31,156 nucleotides of DNA from Branchiostoma floridae (GCF_000003815.2 NC_049995.1:6401710-6432865); one strand, 5' to 3'; positions 10,163 to 21,645 are shown, numbered from the stretch's first letter. Made by a program: numbers and translations. Notes: generated by a model from the letters alone, not told the origin.

Positions 10163-11053
10163 GTTTGATAAGATTAACTTTGCATTTGTCGGTCATGTAC
10201 ATATTACATATTACAACATATTTCAATAAAGACTAACAATCGAGCATCAACTGGAAGGAAGTTCCTGCGAGGAAGATGTGTCTTGCTAGTTTGGGAGTTT
10301 TAAAGTTTTATGAGCTGTACGACATCAACTTTTCAATTAATTTCTCCACAGGCCTGGGTTTTAGAGATATGTAGAATCGCACGGCAGGTGTTGCATTATA
10401 CTATATTTAGAGAGAAAAGAACGTTCTTGGGCTTTGATGTTTCTGTTTAGGAATACGGGACATCGCCTTTTCCACCAAGCTTGTCTCAAACGGTGGTACA
10501 ATAACGGGTAGTTTCACAATCTTTTGTATGAGGCTACCATATCCATTATTCAAGATTTCCTGTTGAAGGTACGCTACTGACGGCTGCAGCCTACAATACA
10601 AAATAATGCTGTCGGAATCATTTGATAACAGACAAATCGACCGCTGAAAGTTCACAGATTCACAGACGATGAACCTCCTTGATCATAACAAACAAACATA
10701 CTTAGTCCGTTTATAGTGTATCGCATACAACTTACATATCCTGCATTCTACTTGCTATATGTCATATATGCGGCAAATATCAACGTTATTGCGCCTATTT
10801 TGTGAATTCAAACAGAATCAAAATGGCGACAATGGAAATGTGATGCTATCCCAGCAGCCATCGCAGTTTGTAAGCCGACGATTTCCGGAAAAGTATGACC
10901 GACCAAGAATGGTCTGACAAAGATTAATTGATATGTTTGCTATGTCGATTCTTTTGACCTGACGTTGGCACCATATGGTATGCACTGCAGCACGTGATAC
11001 TAGTAGTCGAACGCAGCCTAAAAAGAAAATAAATCACTAAAATTTATCGCCTC
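10163..11053 (+). repeat. direct duplication, copy 2 (891 bp), cut by a gap
   Basis: Second copy of 7855-8745, identical wherever compared, including the unrecognised minus-strand frame at 10407-10655. It ends exactly where the 100-N gap begins and lacks the downstream poly(A)-like signal of copy 1. Such near-identity next to gaps suggests an assembly artefact at least as strongly as a recent duplication. Confidence 0.85.
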
Positions 11054-11153
11054 NNNNNNNNNNNNNNNNNNNNNNNNNNNNNNNNNNNNNNNNNNNNNNN
11101 NNNNNNNNNNNNNNNNNNNNNNNNNNNNNNNNNNNNNNNNNNNNNNNNNNNNN
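11054..11153. other. assembly gap (100 N, unknown size)
   Basis: A run of exactly 100 N, the usual placeholder for unknown length, placed between the duplicated block and the satellite. Confidence 1.
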
Positions 11154-14100
11154 AGACACACATTGGTTCTATTACACCCATGAACAGTTATTGAATCACC
11201 CCTCTAAAGTCATTAAATCAATAGATAGTAGCAACTCGAGTCAAATAGGACACGTTGGCTTTTATAGCATGGTTGTGGTCTATGCTTTATTTTTGTAGAC
11301 TTCCTGTGTTGAAGACAGTTTTTAAGAAGTTCCTTCTTGGTTAAGATAATTTTTTCTGGTCTATATAAAGATTTATGGGAAAAATAAAGCTCCCAAAAGA
11401 ATGGTCCTTCAGGACTCGGTGTGAGTTTTACTCAGATTGTTACATTGGTTTATTTTTGTGTGCAAGCAGTTACATACATCGACACACATTGGTTAGTTTC
11501 CAACCATCATTAACAGTTATTGAATCACCCCGGCCTTGTTATAATTAACCAGATCTAGAGACGTTAAATGGTAGCTCCTGGAGTAAAAAAGGACAAGTGG
11601 GCTTTCATAGCATATTCTATGTTTTAAAAATCTGGCTATTTTGTACACTTACTGTGGTAAAGGCAGTGTTTTTGTTTTTAGTGTGTTTGGAGTTCCTTCC
11701 TGGTTAAGATATTTTCAATGGGAAAATAAAGCTACCGAAAGAATTGTCTTTCTTGGATGGATGAAAGATTTACACGGATTGTTATATAATTATTTGCCTA
11801 TTTTCATTCAAGCAGTTTCAGATATGGTAACGCATTGGCTATTTATCACCTAAGAACAGTTATTGTATAACCCTTCTAATAGGCAAGACGTTAAATGGTA
11901 GCAACTCGAGTCGAATAGGACAAGTGGGCTTTCATAGCAAAATCTACGTTTTAAAGAATCTGCTGTCATATATGTAAACTTCCTATGGTAAAAACTGAGT
12001 TTGTTTCTTAGGGAGTTCCTCGAGCTCCTTGGATATTAAAGATATAATTTTTTTTCTTGTTTAAAGATTTAAGGGGAAAATGAAGCTCCCAAAAGACTTG
12101 TCCTTCTGGATTCAATGTATTAATTTTACACAGATTGTTAAATCGTTGTATTTGTGTGCCAACAGATTCACCTGGACACGCATTAGTCAATTTTCACCCA
12201 TGAACCGTACTGTTATTGAATCACCCCTCTAAAAGACCAGACTTTAAATGGTAGCAACTAGAGTCAAATAGGACATGTTAGCTTCCGTAGCATGGCTGGG
12301 GCCTATGGTTCAGTTTCTGTACACTTCCTGAGGTGAAGACAGTGAGTTTGCTCCTTAGGAAGTTCCTACTTCTGTAAGATATTTTTTCTGGTTTAAAAAA
12401 AAAAATATGGGAAGCTCCCAGAAGAATAGCCCTTCTGAACTGGCCATGGATGTAAGGTTTACGCAGATTGTTTCATTAATCTATCTAATTTTGTGCAGAC
12501 AGTTTATTATATAGACACACATTGGTTCTATAACACCCATGAACAGTTATTGAATCACCCCTCTAAAGTCATTAAATCAATTGATAGTAGCAACTCGACT
12601 CAAATAGGACATGTTGGCTTTTATACCATGGTTGTGGTCTATGCTTTATTTTTGTAGACTTCCTGTGTTGAAGGCAGTTTTTAAGAAGTTCCTTCTTGGT
12701 TAAGATAATTTTTTCTGGTCTATATATAAAGATTTATGGGAAAAATAAAGCTCCCAAAAGAATGGTCCTTCAGGACTCGGTGTGAGTTTTACTCAGATTG
12801 TTACATTGGTTTATTTTTGTGTGCAAACAGTTATATACATCGACACACATTGGTTAGTTTCCAACCATCATTAACATTTATTGAATCACCCCGGCCTTGT
12901 TATAATAAACCAGATCTAGAGGCGTTAAATGGTAGCTCCTGGAGTAAAAAAGGACAAGTGGGCTTTCATAGCATATTCTATGTTTTAAAAATCTGGCTAT
13001 TTTGTACACTTACTGTGGTAAAGGCAGTGTTTTTGTTTTTAGTGTGTTTGGAGTTCCTTCCTGGTTAAGATATTTTCAATGGGAAAAATAAAGCTACCGA
13101 AAGAATTGTCTTTCTTGGATGGATGAAAGATTTACACGGATTGTTATATAATTATTTGCCTATTTTCATTCAAGCAGTTTCAGATATGGTAACGCATTGG
13201 CTATTTATCACCTAAGAACAGTTATTGTATAACCCTTCTAATAGGCAAGACGTTAAATGGTAGCAACTCGAGTCGAATAGGACAAGTGGGCTTTCATAGC
13301 AAAATCTACGTTTTAAAGAATCTGCTGTCATATATGTAAACTTCCTATGGTAATAACTGAGTTTGTTTCTTAGGGAGCTCCTTGGATAAGATATTATTTT
13401 TTTTCTGGTTTAAAGATTTAAGGGGGAAATGAAGCTCCCAAAAGACTTGTCCTTCAGGATTCAATGTATCAATTTTACACAGATTGTTAAATCGTTGTAT
13501 TTGTGTGCCAACAGATTCACCTGGACACGCATTAGTCAATTTTCACCCATGAACCGTACTGTTATTGAATCACCCCTCTAAAAGACCAGCTGCAGACTTT
13601 AAATGGTAGCAACTAGAGTCAAATAGGACATGTTAGCTTCCGTAGCATGGTTGGGGGCCTATGGTTCAGTTATTGTACACTTCCTGAGGTGAAGACAGTG
13701 AGTTTGCTCCTTAGGAAGTTCCTACTTCTGTAAGATATTTTTTCTGGGTTTAAAAAAAATATGGGAAGCCTAGAAGAATAGCCCTTCTGAACTGCCCATG
13801 GATGTAAGGTTTACGCAGATTGTTTCATTAATCTATCTAATTTTGTGCAGACAGTTTATTATATAGACACACATTGGTTCTATTACACCCATGAACAGTT
13901 ATTGAATCACCCCTCTAAAGTCATTAAATCAATACATAGTAGCAACTCGACTCAAATAGGACATGTTGGCTTTTATACCATGGTTGTGGTCTATGCTTTA
14001 TTTTTGTAGACTTCCTGTGTTGAAGACAGTTTTTAAGAAGTTCCTTCTTGGTTAAGATTATTTTTCTGGTCTATATAAAGATTTATGGGAAAAATAAAGC

Positions 14101-15515
14101 TCCCAAAAGAATGGTCCTTCAGGACTCGGTGTCAGTTTTACTCAGATTGCTACATTGGTTTATTTTTGTGTGCAAACAGTTATATACATCGACACACATC
14201 GGTTAGTTTCCAACCATCATCAACAGTTATTGAATCACCCCGGCCTTGTTATAATAAACCAGATCTAGAGGCGTTAAATGGTTACGTAGCTCCTGGAGTA
14301 AAAAAGAACAAGTGGGCTTTCATAGCATATTCTATGTTTTAAAAATCTGGCTATTTTGTACACTTACTGTGGTAAAGGCAGTGTTTTTGTTTTTAGTGTG
14401 TTTGGAGTTCCTTCCTGGTTAAGATATTTTCAATGGTAAAAATAAAGCTACCGAAAGTATTGTCTTTCTTGGATGGATGAAAGATTTACACGGATTGTTA
14501 TATAATTATTTGTCTATTTTTATTCAAGCAGTTTCAGATATGGTAACGCATTGGCTATTTATCACCTAAGAACAGTTATTGTATAACCCTTCTAACATGC
14601 AAGACGTTAAATGGTAGCAACTCGAGACAAATAGGACAAGTGGGCTTTCATAGCAAAATCACCCCTCTAACGATAAGTCAGACGTGAAATGGTAGCTAGT
14701 CGAGTCAAATAGACCAAGTGGAATTTCATATCATAATCTATGTTGTGAGAATAAAGTTATTTTATACACATTCTGTGGTAAAGACATTGTGTTTGTTTCT
14801 TTGGAAGTTCTTCTTGGTTATGATATCATTTATTCTGGTTTAAAGATTTATGTGAAAGAATTGTTCTCCTAGACTGAATGTAACTTATACACAAATTGTC
14901 AAATTATTGTATTTTTGTGCCAAGCCCTGAGTTTCACATGGACGAGCAGTAGATATTTTTCATCCCTGAACATATCATCCCTCTGATATAGGCCCGGTGT
15001 TAAATGGTAGCAACTCGAATTAAACATTACATGTAAACTTTCATGGCATGGTTGGGGGCCTATGTTTTATTTTTGTACACTTCCTGTGGTGAAGACAATG
15101 AGTTAGTTTCTTAAAAAGTTCTTTCTTGGTAAGATTTTTTTCTGGTTTGAAAATTTATGGGAAGCCCCCAGAAGAATAGTCCATCTGGACAGGATGTAAT
15201 GTTTGCATAGATTGTGGAAATTGTCTATTTTTGTGCAAGCACCAATGAACAATTATTGAATCACCCCTTATAATAGGCCAGACGTTAAATGATAGCTACT
15301 TGAGTCGAGAGGAAAAGTTGGCTTTCATGGCAACATCTATGTTTCAAGAATCTGTCTATTTTGTAAACTTTCTGGGGGAAAGACAGCATGTTCCTTCTTG
15401 ATCAAGATATTTTTTTCCTCAGTTTCATACGGACATCAATTAGTTATCCTTCACATATGAATAGTTACGGTAATGCCACTCTAATGGCCAGACTTTAAAT
15501 CAACAATGGTAGGGG
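11154..15515. repeat. satellite with four-monomer higher-order repeat
   Basis: Monomers of about 325-355 bp share the order: agctcccaaaagaa, cagattgtt, tgaacagttattgaatcacc, gttaaatggtagc, ggctttcatagca, ttttgtacactt, aagttccttctt, ctggtttaaagattta. Four monomer types recur in the same order. Type A (ttaaatggtagctcctgg) is at about 11567, 12927 and 14272; type B (aactcgagtcgaatagg or similar) at 11890, 13250 and 14606; type C (aactagagtc) at 12240 and 13599; type D (gatagtagcaactcgac or similar) at 11215, 12572 and 13925. The super-repeat is therefore about 1345-1360 bp. Copies of the super-repeat are nearly identical, while neighbouring monomers are clearly diverged. After about 14660 the order breaks down: one monomer is shortened and the last three are diverged. 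The array probably lies in an intron or upstream of the homeobox gene. It does not code. Confidence 0.9.
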
Positions 15516-15615
15516 NNNNNNNNNNNNNNNNNNNNNNNNNNNNNNNNNNNNNNNNNNNNNNNNNNNNNNNNNNNNNNNNNNNNNNNNNNNNNNNNNNNNN
15601 NNNNNNNNNNNNNNN
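15516..15615. other. assembly gap (100 N, unknown size)
   Basis: Placeholder gap between the satellite and the homeobox exon. The acceptor site of that exon is probably hidden in it. Confidence 1.
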
Positions 15616-15616
15616 T

Positions 15617-16325
15617 CCATGGCAATAGACCAAACGACACAGGGACGTTAGTCGCTGCGGATGTCGAAAAAAGAGTTCTGGAGGATGTGCCACGAGTCAT
15701 CGTGAAAACGGAAAATGTCAGCGCCATACCGGATGACGTCACCATGGAAGAGGGGGAGTCAAAACATAGAGAAGAACCTGAACGATCCAGGAAAGGATCT
15801 GTGTGCAGTTTCGATGAGGTTCGCAGTCGCAGTGTAAGTCCTTCCGAGAGGAGTTCTTCGTCAAGTATTTCTCCAACACCACTTATTAAAAAAGCCCCCC
15901 CCATGACTCCAAAAAGTAAGGAATTGGTTTCACCCGAGGATGTCCTCAGTAAAGACTCAGTGCCTGTGCAAGCCCAGGTATCAGGCAGCCAGTATACGCA
16001 ACTCAACAACCAGACTACAACCACAGCTTCGGCCGGAGCAACGCAACTTGGGAACGGCGTAGGGAAATCGTCGCGTGCAACACGGCGGCGTCTGATCATC
16101 AACCCCGTGTCCGAGCTTCCGAGACTCCAGACTTGGTTCAACGTTAACCCGAAACCCTCCCGTTCCGAGATGAAGAAGATGGCGGAAGAACTGAACGCTA
16201 GCGAGTGGAGACGGAACCAGCCATTCGAACTGAAGAGCGTGGCGATCTGGTTCAAAAATGCTCGGGCCAAAGTCGCGAAAAAGGAGCACAGCTTGGACAT
16301 GGACACATCCAATGACTCCTATTAA
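15617..16325 (+). CDS. last coding exon of an atypical homeobox gene (SATB/Compass-like)
   Basis: The frame is open from the gap edge to TAA at 16323-16325, about 235 codons; it has no ATG near its start, so it is the 3' exon of a longer gene. In order it shows a VKTE SUMO-type consensus (near 15700), an acidic stretch (MEEGES), Ser-rich sequence with SP sites (SVSPSERSSSSSISPTP), a polar linker, and an atypical homeodomain over roughly 16081-16290. The homeodomain has helix 1 around ELPRLQTWFNVNP, helix 2 around SRSEMKKMAEELNAS, an extended WRRNQPFE loop, and helix 3 SVAIWFKNARAK. WFKNARAK replaces the usual WFQNRRAK, keeping W, F, N and the second R. That core and the PxPSR turn recall the SATB/Compass branch of the Cut superclass; this is recollection, not a search. 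It would be a nuclear DNA-binding protein. Upstream exons are not in view. Confidence 0.7.
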
Positions 16326-18345
16326 AATCTGTTGTCGTCTTTCTTCTGGTGCCGGTGTGGTACTGTACAGGTGTCTGGAAATATAAGTTGCAAAGCAAAC
16401 TAAACCTTCCATGCCATTTTCGAAACCTGCCAAGCCATGGGGGGCTTGAAATGCCACAGGGCACAGCTTGTAGTATTCGTTAGGCCAGCTGACTTGATCA
16501 TAATGGATGACGTCCACATGTGCGTCAGTCTTCAACAAAAAAACATGTTTTACGGTCACCGTGCTCATATCATGGCTCATATCAACCATATTATCAAATC
16601 AGTATAGCCTTGATGTTAGTGTTTCTTTTTCATGTCCTAGACAAGTGTTGGTGGTTGGTACTGTTTGGCCTGAAAGAACAAGTTGTGCGCTTTTCTGTGC
16701 AAGCCCAGGTAGAAGCTGGTCAAAAGAAACAAAGGCCCATTTGTAGCAAATACGAAAAATGTGTTTCAGTTCCATGCCCGTAGCCAGGGGGGGTTCGGGG
16801 GGTTCGGAAGAACCCCCCCACACGCTCAAAGGTCCGCTTTTTCAGGCTCAAAGGTCCACTTTTTCATGTCCAAGATTTTTTTTCAAAGGCATGACTGACA
16901 TGCATTTTTCACTTATAGACATTTCATTCAATTTTAGTGAGTCTATCAGCAAAATTTGCTCCAGAAAGTGCAGGAAATGGCTTTTCAGAGGGTCGAGATT
17001 TCAAAATTCGCCCGGACCTCATTGCGACGCCTCTCGCCTTTGGTGTCGGACATGGTGAAAATATGTCGGGGGAGTCGGCCTCAAAGACTTATGCCAAAAG
17101 TCTTCTGTTTTTTTAATAGAAATTCCATTAAACTTAGCCAGCGAATTTTGCCCTTCATAATGCAGGAAATGGCGTTTCAGAGGGTCAAGATTTCAATTTT
17201 CTCCGGGGGAGCATGCCCCCGGATCCCCCTAGGCAGCTCACGCCTTCGGCGTGAGTCTCGCGCGTGCGGCGCTCGATGGTCCAGCAAGTACTAAAAAGAA
17301 CCCCCCCAACCAAAATCCTGGCTACGGGCATGCGTTCGATTCTGTATATAAAGTACATTGTATAAATGCCTTACTGTTTTAATGTTGATATTTGAATGTG
17401 CTCTTACTGTAACATAGTGCAATCCTTGGATAAGTGTATATTTCCAAATGCCTTGATGTATGTACTCCTTTTGTCTGTGAAAACGTAAAGAAATGGATGT
17501 AAAATGTATCATAATATAATATGAATAGCTCGTAGAAAGTCTTCACGGTTGCGTAGAGTCCAATCCAAGATGAGATTTCTCCAGAGGTGCTTTAAAAATA
17601 ATCCAGAGTCATTATTAATGTAATTTAAATCATAATTCTTTCTAGCAATTGGTCATAGCAATTGGTCATAGTCTGTGTGTGCTTGTGGGCTAGCAATACA
17701 ATTTAGGACTGTTCCATTCAAATGGATTTAGAAGGGGTGAACTGGACACTTTTAAAGGAGTAACCCATTTGGCACGAGAAGATCAAACATGCTATTTTAT
17801 ATTTCACAGTCCTTAATGGTACACTGTTGATTGAAACAAGATTGTAAATGGAAATCTAAAATATTTTTGTTCCCCAAAATTTACCAATGGAACAGTCCAT
17901 ACTTAGCTTGGTGAAAAAAAGTTGAAAAGATGAACTAGAAATGTAACGAAAATTAAGTATCATTTGGTAACTATTACATGTATAAATTATACTTTTTATT
18001 GTTGTACTACATTGTATATTATCAGGATTCTGTAGCATAGAATGTTGCAAAATTGATAAGAGGTATTACATTTAATGTAGTGTGGTCTAAGATTATTGTA
18101 ATTATGGCAGCTAAATCATTTTCTAAGAAAAGTATTCCAGTGCCCAGTCAATAGATTTGTTCTTATTTAATCAGATAATATTGAAATTTTTGAAGAATAT
18201 AATTCTACTTTAAATGGATGTATGTGTATAAAGTCTTGTGGCATCATTTTCATTTGAAGTTGTACCTTTAATAGGATTTTGGAAAAAAATTACAAAGAGG
18301 CATTATAGACTTCTTTGTTGCCTTAGTGGTCTTAATAAATTAACC
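16326..18345 (+). other. presumed 3' UTR of the homeobox gene
   Basis: After the stop there is about 2 kb of AT-rich sequence without splice-consistent exons. The first clear AATAAA on this strand is at 18334-18339. The stretch is interrupted by the inverted-repeat element at 16773-17332. A duplicated gcaattggtcatagcaattggtcatag string lies near 17645-17671. Extent is inferred from the poly(A) signal only. Confidence 0.4.
16773..17332. mobile_element. non-autonomous inverted-repeat element in 3' UTR
   Basis: The ends are a perfect 16-bp inverted repeat, catgcccgtagccagg and cctggctacgggcatg, followed inwards by G-rich and C-rich runs (gggggggttc against gaaccccccc). The outer CATG may be a target-site duplication. 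Inside, a block beginning gcaggaaatggc (16971) recurs at about 17161 with the shared word tttcagagggtc. The short hairpin tcacgccttcggcgtga lies near 17237. About 560 bp long, with no transposase frame. I recall such ends as common in marine invertebrates but cannot name the superfamily. Confidence 0.75.
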
Positions 18346-18993
18346 TGGTTTACTTATCAAAAGGTATTTCATCTCTTCCCTTTACATTTTGTAATTAGTC
18401 TAGCTTAGATGTGAATGAAGTATTTTGTCAACTATGGGATGAATCTTTTGAATTTATTTTGCAGGTACACATAATGGTAGGATATCTGGAGGGAAAGTAT
18501 AATAATTGCCTTATCTGTAACGCTGGTTCACCTTTATCCGAGGGTAACCTATATTCATTGTATATGAAATATAGGTTACCCTCAAATAACAACATATTTA
18601 GGGATATGAAGTCAAGGACGGTGGTTTCAAATCGGAAAATTTTGAAAATATAATAACTGCAAATTTGAAACCACAGTCCGCAGACTTAATACTCCTAAAT
18701 GTGCTGTTTTTAAAAACAACGGATGAAGGTCACCCCACCGTGCACGGATAAAGGTGTTCTGTAGCACAGTTACGGCTACAAGAAAACTTTGAAGATTAGA
18801 AACGTCTGATCGTTTACAAAATCATATCCAGTTGTTTAAGTAACTGCTTTTGGGCATACAAGGAAACTCATATGGAGTGGAGTTGCGGAGTGGTCACTGC
18901 AAAAAAATAAAACAATACTGTACATGTACATGTAATTATGACTCCTCTCCACTGCAGGGAAAAAAACATGTTTCTTCAAAAGTGTAAAAAACT
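18346..18993. other. intergenic space between convergent genes
   Basis: Lies between the homeobox poly(A) signal and that of the MORN gene. Apart from the palindromic MITE at 18518-18772, no feature is seen. Confidence 0.45.
18518..18772. mobile_element. palindromic MITE with nested hairpins (same family as 4322-4504)
   Basis: It starts taacgctggttcacc, like the copy at 4322. The right end ggataaaggtg ... cagtta is its decayed inverse. It holds a perfect 16-bp stem with a 12-base loop (gagggtaacctatatt at 18540-18555 and its complement at 18568-18583), and an inner inverted pair gacggtggtttcaaat / atttgaaaccacagtc. No coding capacity. Confidence 0.65.
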
Positions 18994-19400
18994 TTTATTA
19001 CATAATTGTGCAAGACATCCTGGATGCACAACTACTATATGTAAGAAGCTTTAAACACTATAATCTCCAGAGTTGATAAGCTTGCTAATACTACCATTTA
19101 AAAGATGTTCAATCGACCAGTCAATATTAGGGACAACCCAAAAATTTAATTAAAAAAGTAACTGTTAGTGTTACAGCCAACAGGTTTTGTGCATGATGCA
19201 CTTTTTGCTGCCATTTTGTCGAATGTACAAGCTTTACAATCTGTTGTATTTCTAAGCTACTCCTTAAATCGACAATTCTGCCATATTTACATACAAGCCA
19301 CATGATATGAAGCTTGAAAATAATATAATTTTGTCCACGCAGTCTCATAGCAGCCCCCAGGGCTGTTAAATCTTGGAAGGTGCCTGCCGTCAAAAAGCCA
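18994..19400 (-). other. 3' UTR of the MORN-repeat gene with AATAAA signal
   Basis: Downstream of the minus-strand stop at 19401 there is no further exon. AATAAA on the minus strand at 18999-18994 is the likely poly(A) signal, giving a 3' UTR of about 400 bases. It faces the homeobox gene's signal at 18334 across about 650 bp. Confidence 0.5.
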
Positions 19401-21645
19401 TCAAATCTCCAAGTTGAGTTTGAAGCGAAGACCCGGGGCTGCCCGATGTCGGAAAGTGCCCGTCCACGTCTGTCCCTCAGTGTCAATAAACTCTCCATCA
19501 CCCTCCATCCTGAAAGAAAAAGAAGGCTGAATTCTTCATATTCATCTAGGACTCATCTAGGACTAGAACATTAGATATTCTGGTTATGATGTCATCTGTC
19601 AGTTTGTCAGACTTGTATAAATCAAACACATGTACACTCTGCTGTCAATCAAAATTGCCATACATGTAGCAACTGAAAAGCCAAAAGCAACTGACAGTTC
19701 CAAACCAGACAGGTGCAATGAATAACATTGAATTTCTTTGTACACAACCAATTGCAAGACTTAGTGTTCTATCCAACCAATGTCTTGGTGACCATCTGTG
19801 GATGTCTAATCTTTAGGCCACACCAAATTTATTTGCTGATTATTGTATTTGTTCAGAAAAAAAATTGGACCGGCAGGTCAGAAAAAAAAATTAGTAAGAT
19901 TTTTTCAAAAGGTCTTTATTAGGTGAAGATATACAGCTTAAATAACACAAAAAACTACAGCCGGAAGAGTTTATAATGGGCATATTTATATTATATATTT
20001 TTGCAATGAATATTGATATGTTACTATATATATAATGTTCTGAATAAAAGTTATTGTTTGTAGACTGAAATTATGTGTATTTACAGTTTTGTGATAGCGT
20101 TAATACATGTACCTGTTACCGTATTATTTTTTTCGGGACTTAATTTTTTTTTTATGAAAGAAAAGGGCGAATCCAAGAAGTGACAAATTAAATTGGTGTG
20201 GCCTTATCACTACGTTAAGAGGTTCGTTTTTGTTTACTTACTTGTTTTCCTCCCAGTTTCCCTCGTAGAAGGATCCGTCTGGCCAGACGTACTTGCCGCG
20301 CCCGTGGAACGTGTTGTTGTAGAACTCGCCGTCGTAGACCGCGCCCGACGGATGCTCGAGCTTCCCCTGTCCGCTCATCTTGTCCTGCACCCACCGCCCC
20401 GTGTAGACAACGCCGTCCTTCGTCGTGTGTGTTCCAATCCCGTTTCGTTCCAGAACCCCAATATCTGACTGAGAATATTCACCATCTGAAAAATGAAAGT
20501 GAAATTAAAAATCCTTCCTAATAATGGTACACAAATGTCTGTTCACCTTCCAGTGTGGGGTAACCTAAATTGTTCATATCTGTTGTATTTAAAAACACTC
20601 GTATCTAGAAATCAAGTCAACAGACAATGATTTTGAAAAAAAAGTATGATTTTTTGAAAATATTGCAATTTGAAACTGTCACACAGCAAATTGATATCCT
20701 TAAATGGCCTGATTTGTAAAAAATGGATAATACAGAATGTACAAATGTACAAATGTAGGTTAAAAGGTAAACAAACGACACATAATTATGAACTAGGCGG
20801 TGAATAAAAGTTCAATTTCAATCAGGTCCTCTTTACAACCATCTTTTCTATCTTTCATCCTGCTATTTTAGGATATAGGTTTTTCCAAATAGTTACTGCA
20901 AAGTGACTTGCAATAGTTGTTAACAAACTATGGGAAAATGATGATTACCGTATTTGTCTCCATTAGGGAAAATGTAGACTCCTTTCTGAAGAGGAGGGCC
21001 TGCATGGACAGAAACCATCATCAGTTCTTAAAAAAGAAACCTGATACAACAATAAAGTACTTTACTGTATATTGTACAGGAATGGGGTAACAAAGGCATC
21101 CTTGCAAAACTATACCCAATGTCCATTTTCAGTGACAAGTTGTTTGTGTTATCAAAGAAAAAGTATAAACTTAACGAAAGTACTACAACTGTAACAGTAC
21201 AATGGTTACAAAAATTCCCACCTTTGTCAGGCTCCTCCACAGAGGGTTGTTTCACTTTCTTGTCTTTTGCTGTAGAACAACAGAAAAGAAGTTGATTAAG
21301 CGCCAAAAAAAAGCAAAAGAATATCTGTGTCCTGTTTCTACCAAAAAGTTACTAAGAGTAGCCTATTATGTACAATAGCCACATCCTGAAATGTACTTAA
21401 TCTTATAATTGTTCGGTGCCTTTAAAAACATGTCATTGAGCACCTGTCCTGTTCAGAGCACTGTCCACACGCTCTAGCAGCGATCGTTCATCCAGGTTCA
21501 CTCCAAACACAGGCCCGGGGCTTTCCCGTCTCGGAGTGCTGTCCGACATCGAACTGAACTCGCTCCCCGACTTCACGTGCTTGTCGTCACCACGGTACTC
21601 GTAAGCTCCTGTGGACGGTGGTCTCTCCAGTTCTTCATCTGCCAT
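19401..21645 (-). CDS. MORN2: MORN repeat-containing protein, MORN2-like
   Basis: Five minus-strand exons join in phase: 21645-21444, 21269-21222, 20999-20949, 20485-20242 and 19509-19401 (654 nt, 217 residues, all GT-AG). The ATG sits in a good context (accaacATGg); upstream in frame there is a stop and no other ATG. Residues 1-90 are polar and acidic, probably disordered. From about 92 come MORN repeats: YDGEY at 100-104, YTGRW at 128, YDGEF at 151, YEGNW at 174 and WTGTF at 197. The last four are spaced exactly 23 residues, the usual MORN period; the first gap is 28. The C-terminus APGLRFKLNLEI and the block LEHPSGAVYDGEF match my memory of vertebrate MORN2, whose common human form is only about 79 residues, so this one has a long N-terminal extension. 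MORN2 is linked to LC3-associated phagocytosis and to sperm acrosome formation in vertebrates; its role here is inferred. Confidence 0.82.
19816..20203. mobile_element. Harbinger-like MITE, copy A, in the last intron of the MORN gene
   Basis: The left end ggccacaccaaatttattt and the right end aaattaaattggtgtggcc are inverted repeats. TTA flanks both sides directly (19813-19815 and 20204-20206), a 3-bp target duplication of the PIF/Harbinger type. The interior is AT-rich, with no ORF of note. Same family as 23620-24060. Confidence 0.7.

Noticed and set aside
12736-14342. ORFs of 85-110 codons in the satellite
   Set aside because: They recur with the 1.35-kb period at identical positions but have indels and premature stops between copies, and no recognisable domain.
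15500-16589. Minus-strand ORFs of 202-270 codons over the homeobox exon
   Set aside because: They are antisense shadows of a GC-richer coding exon; only the plus strand gives a recognisable homeodomain.
20193-20468. Plus-strand ORF with a hydrophobic start
   Set aside because: It is the antisense of MORN exon 4; the minus strand encodes clear MORN repeats with correct splice phases.
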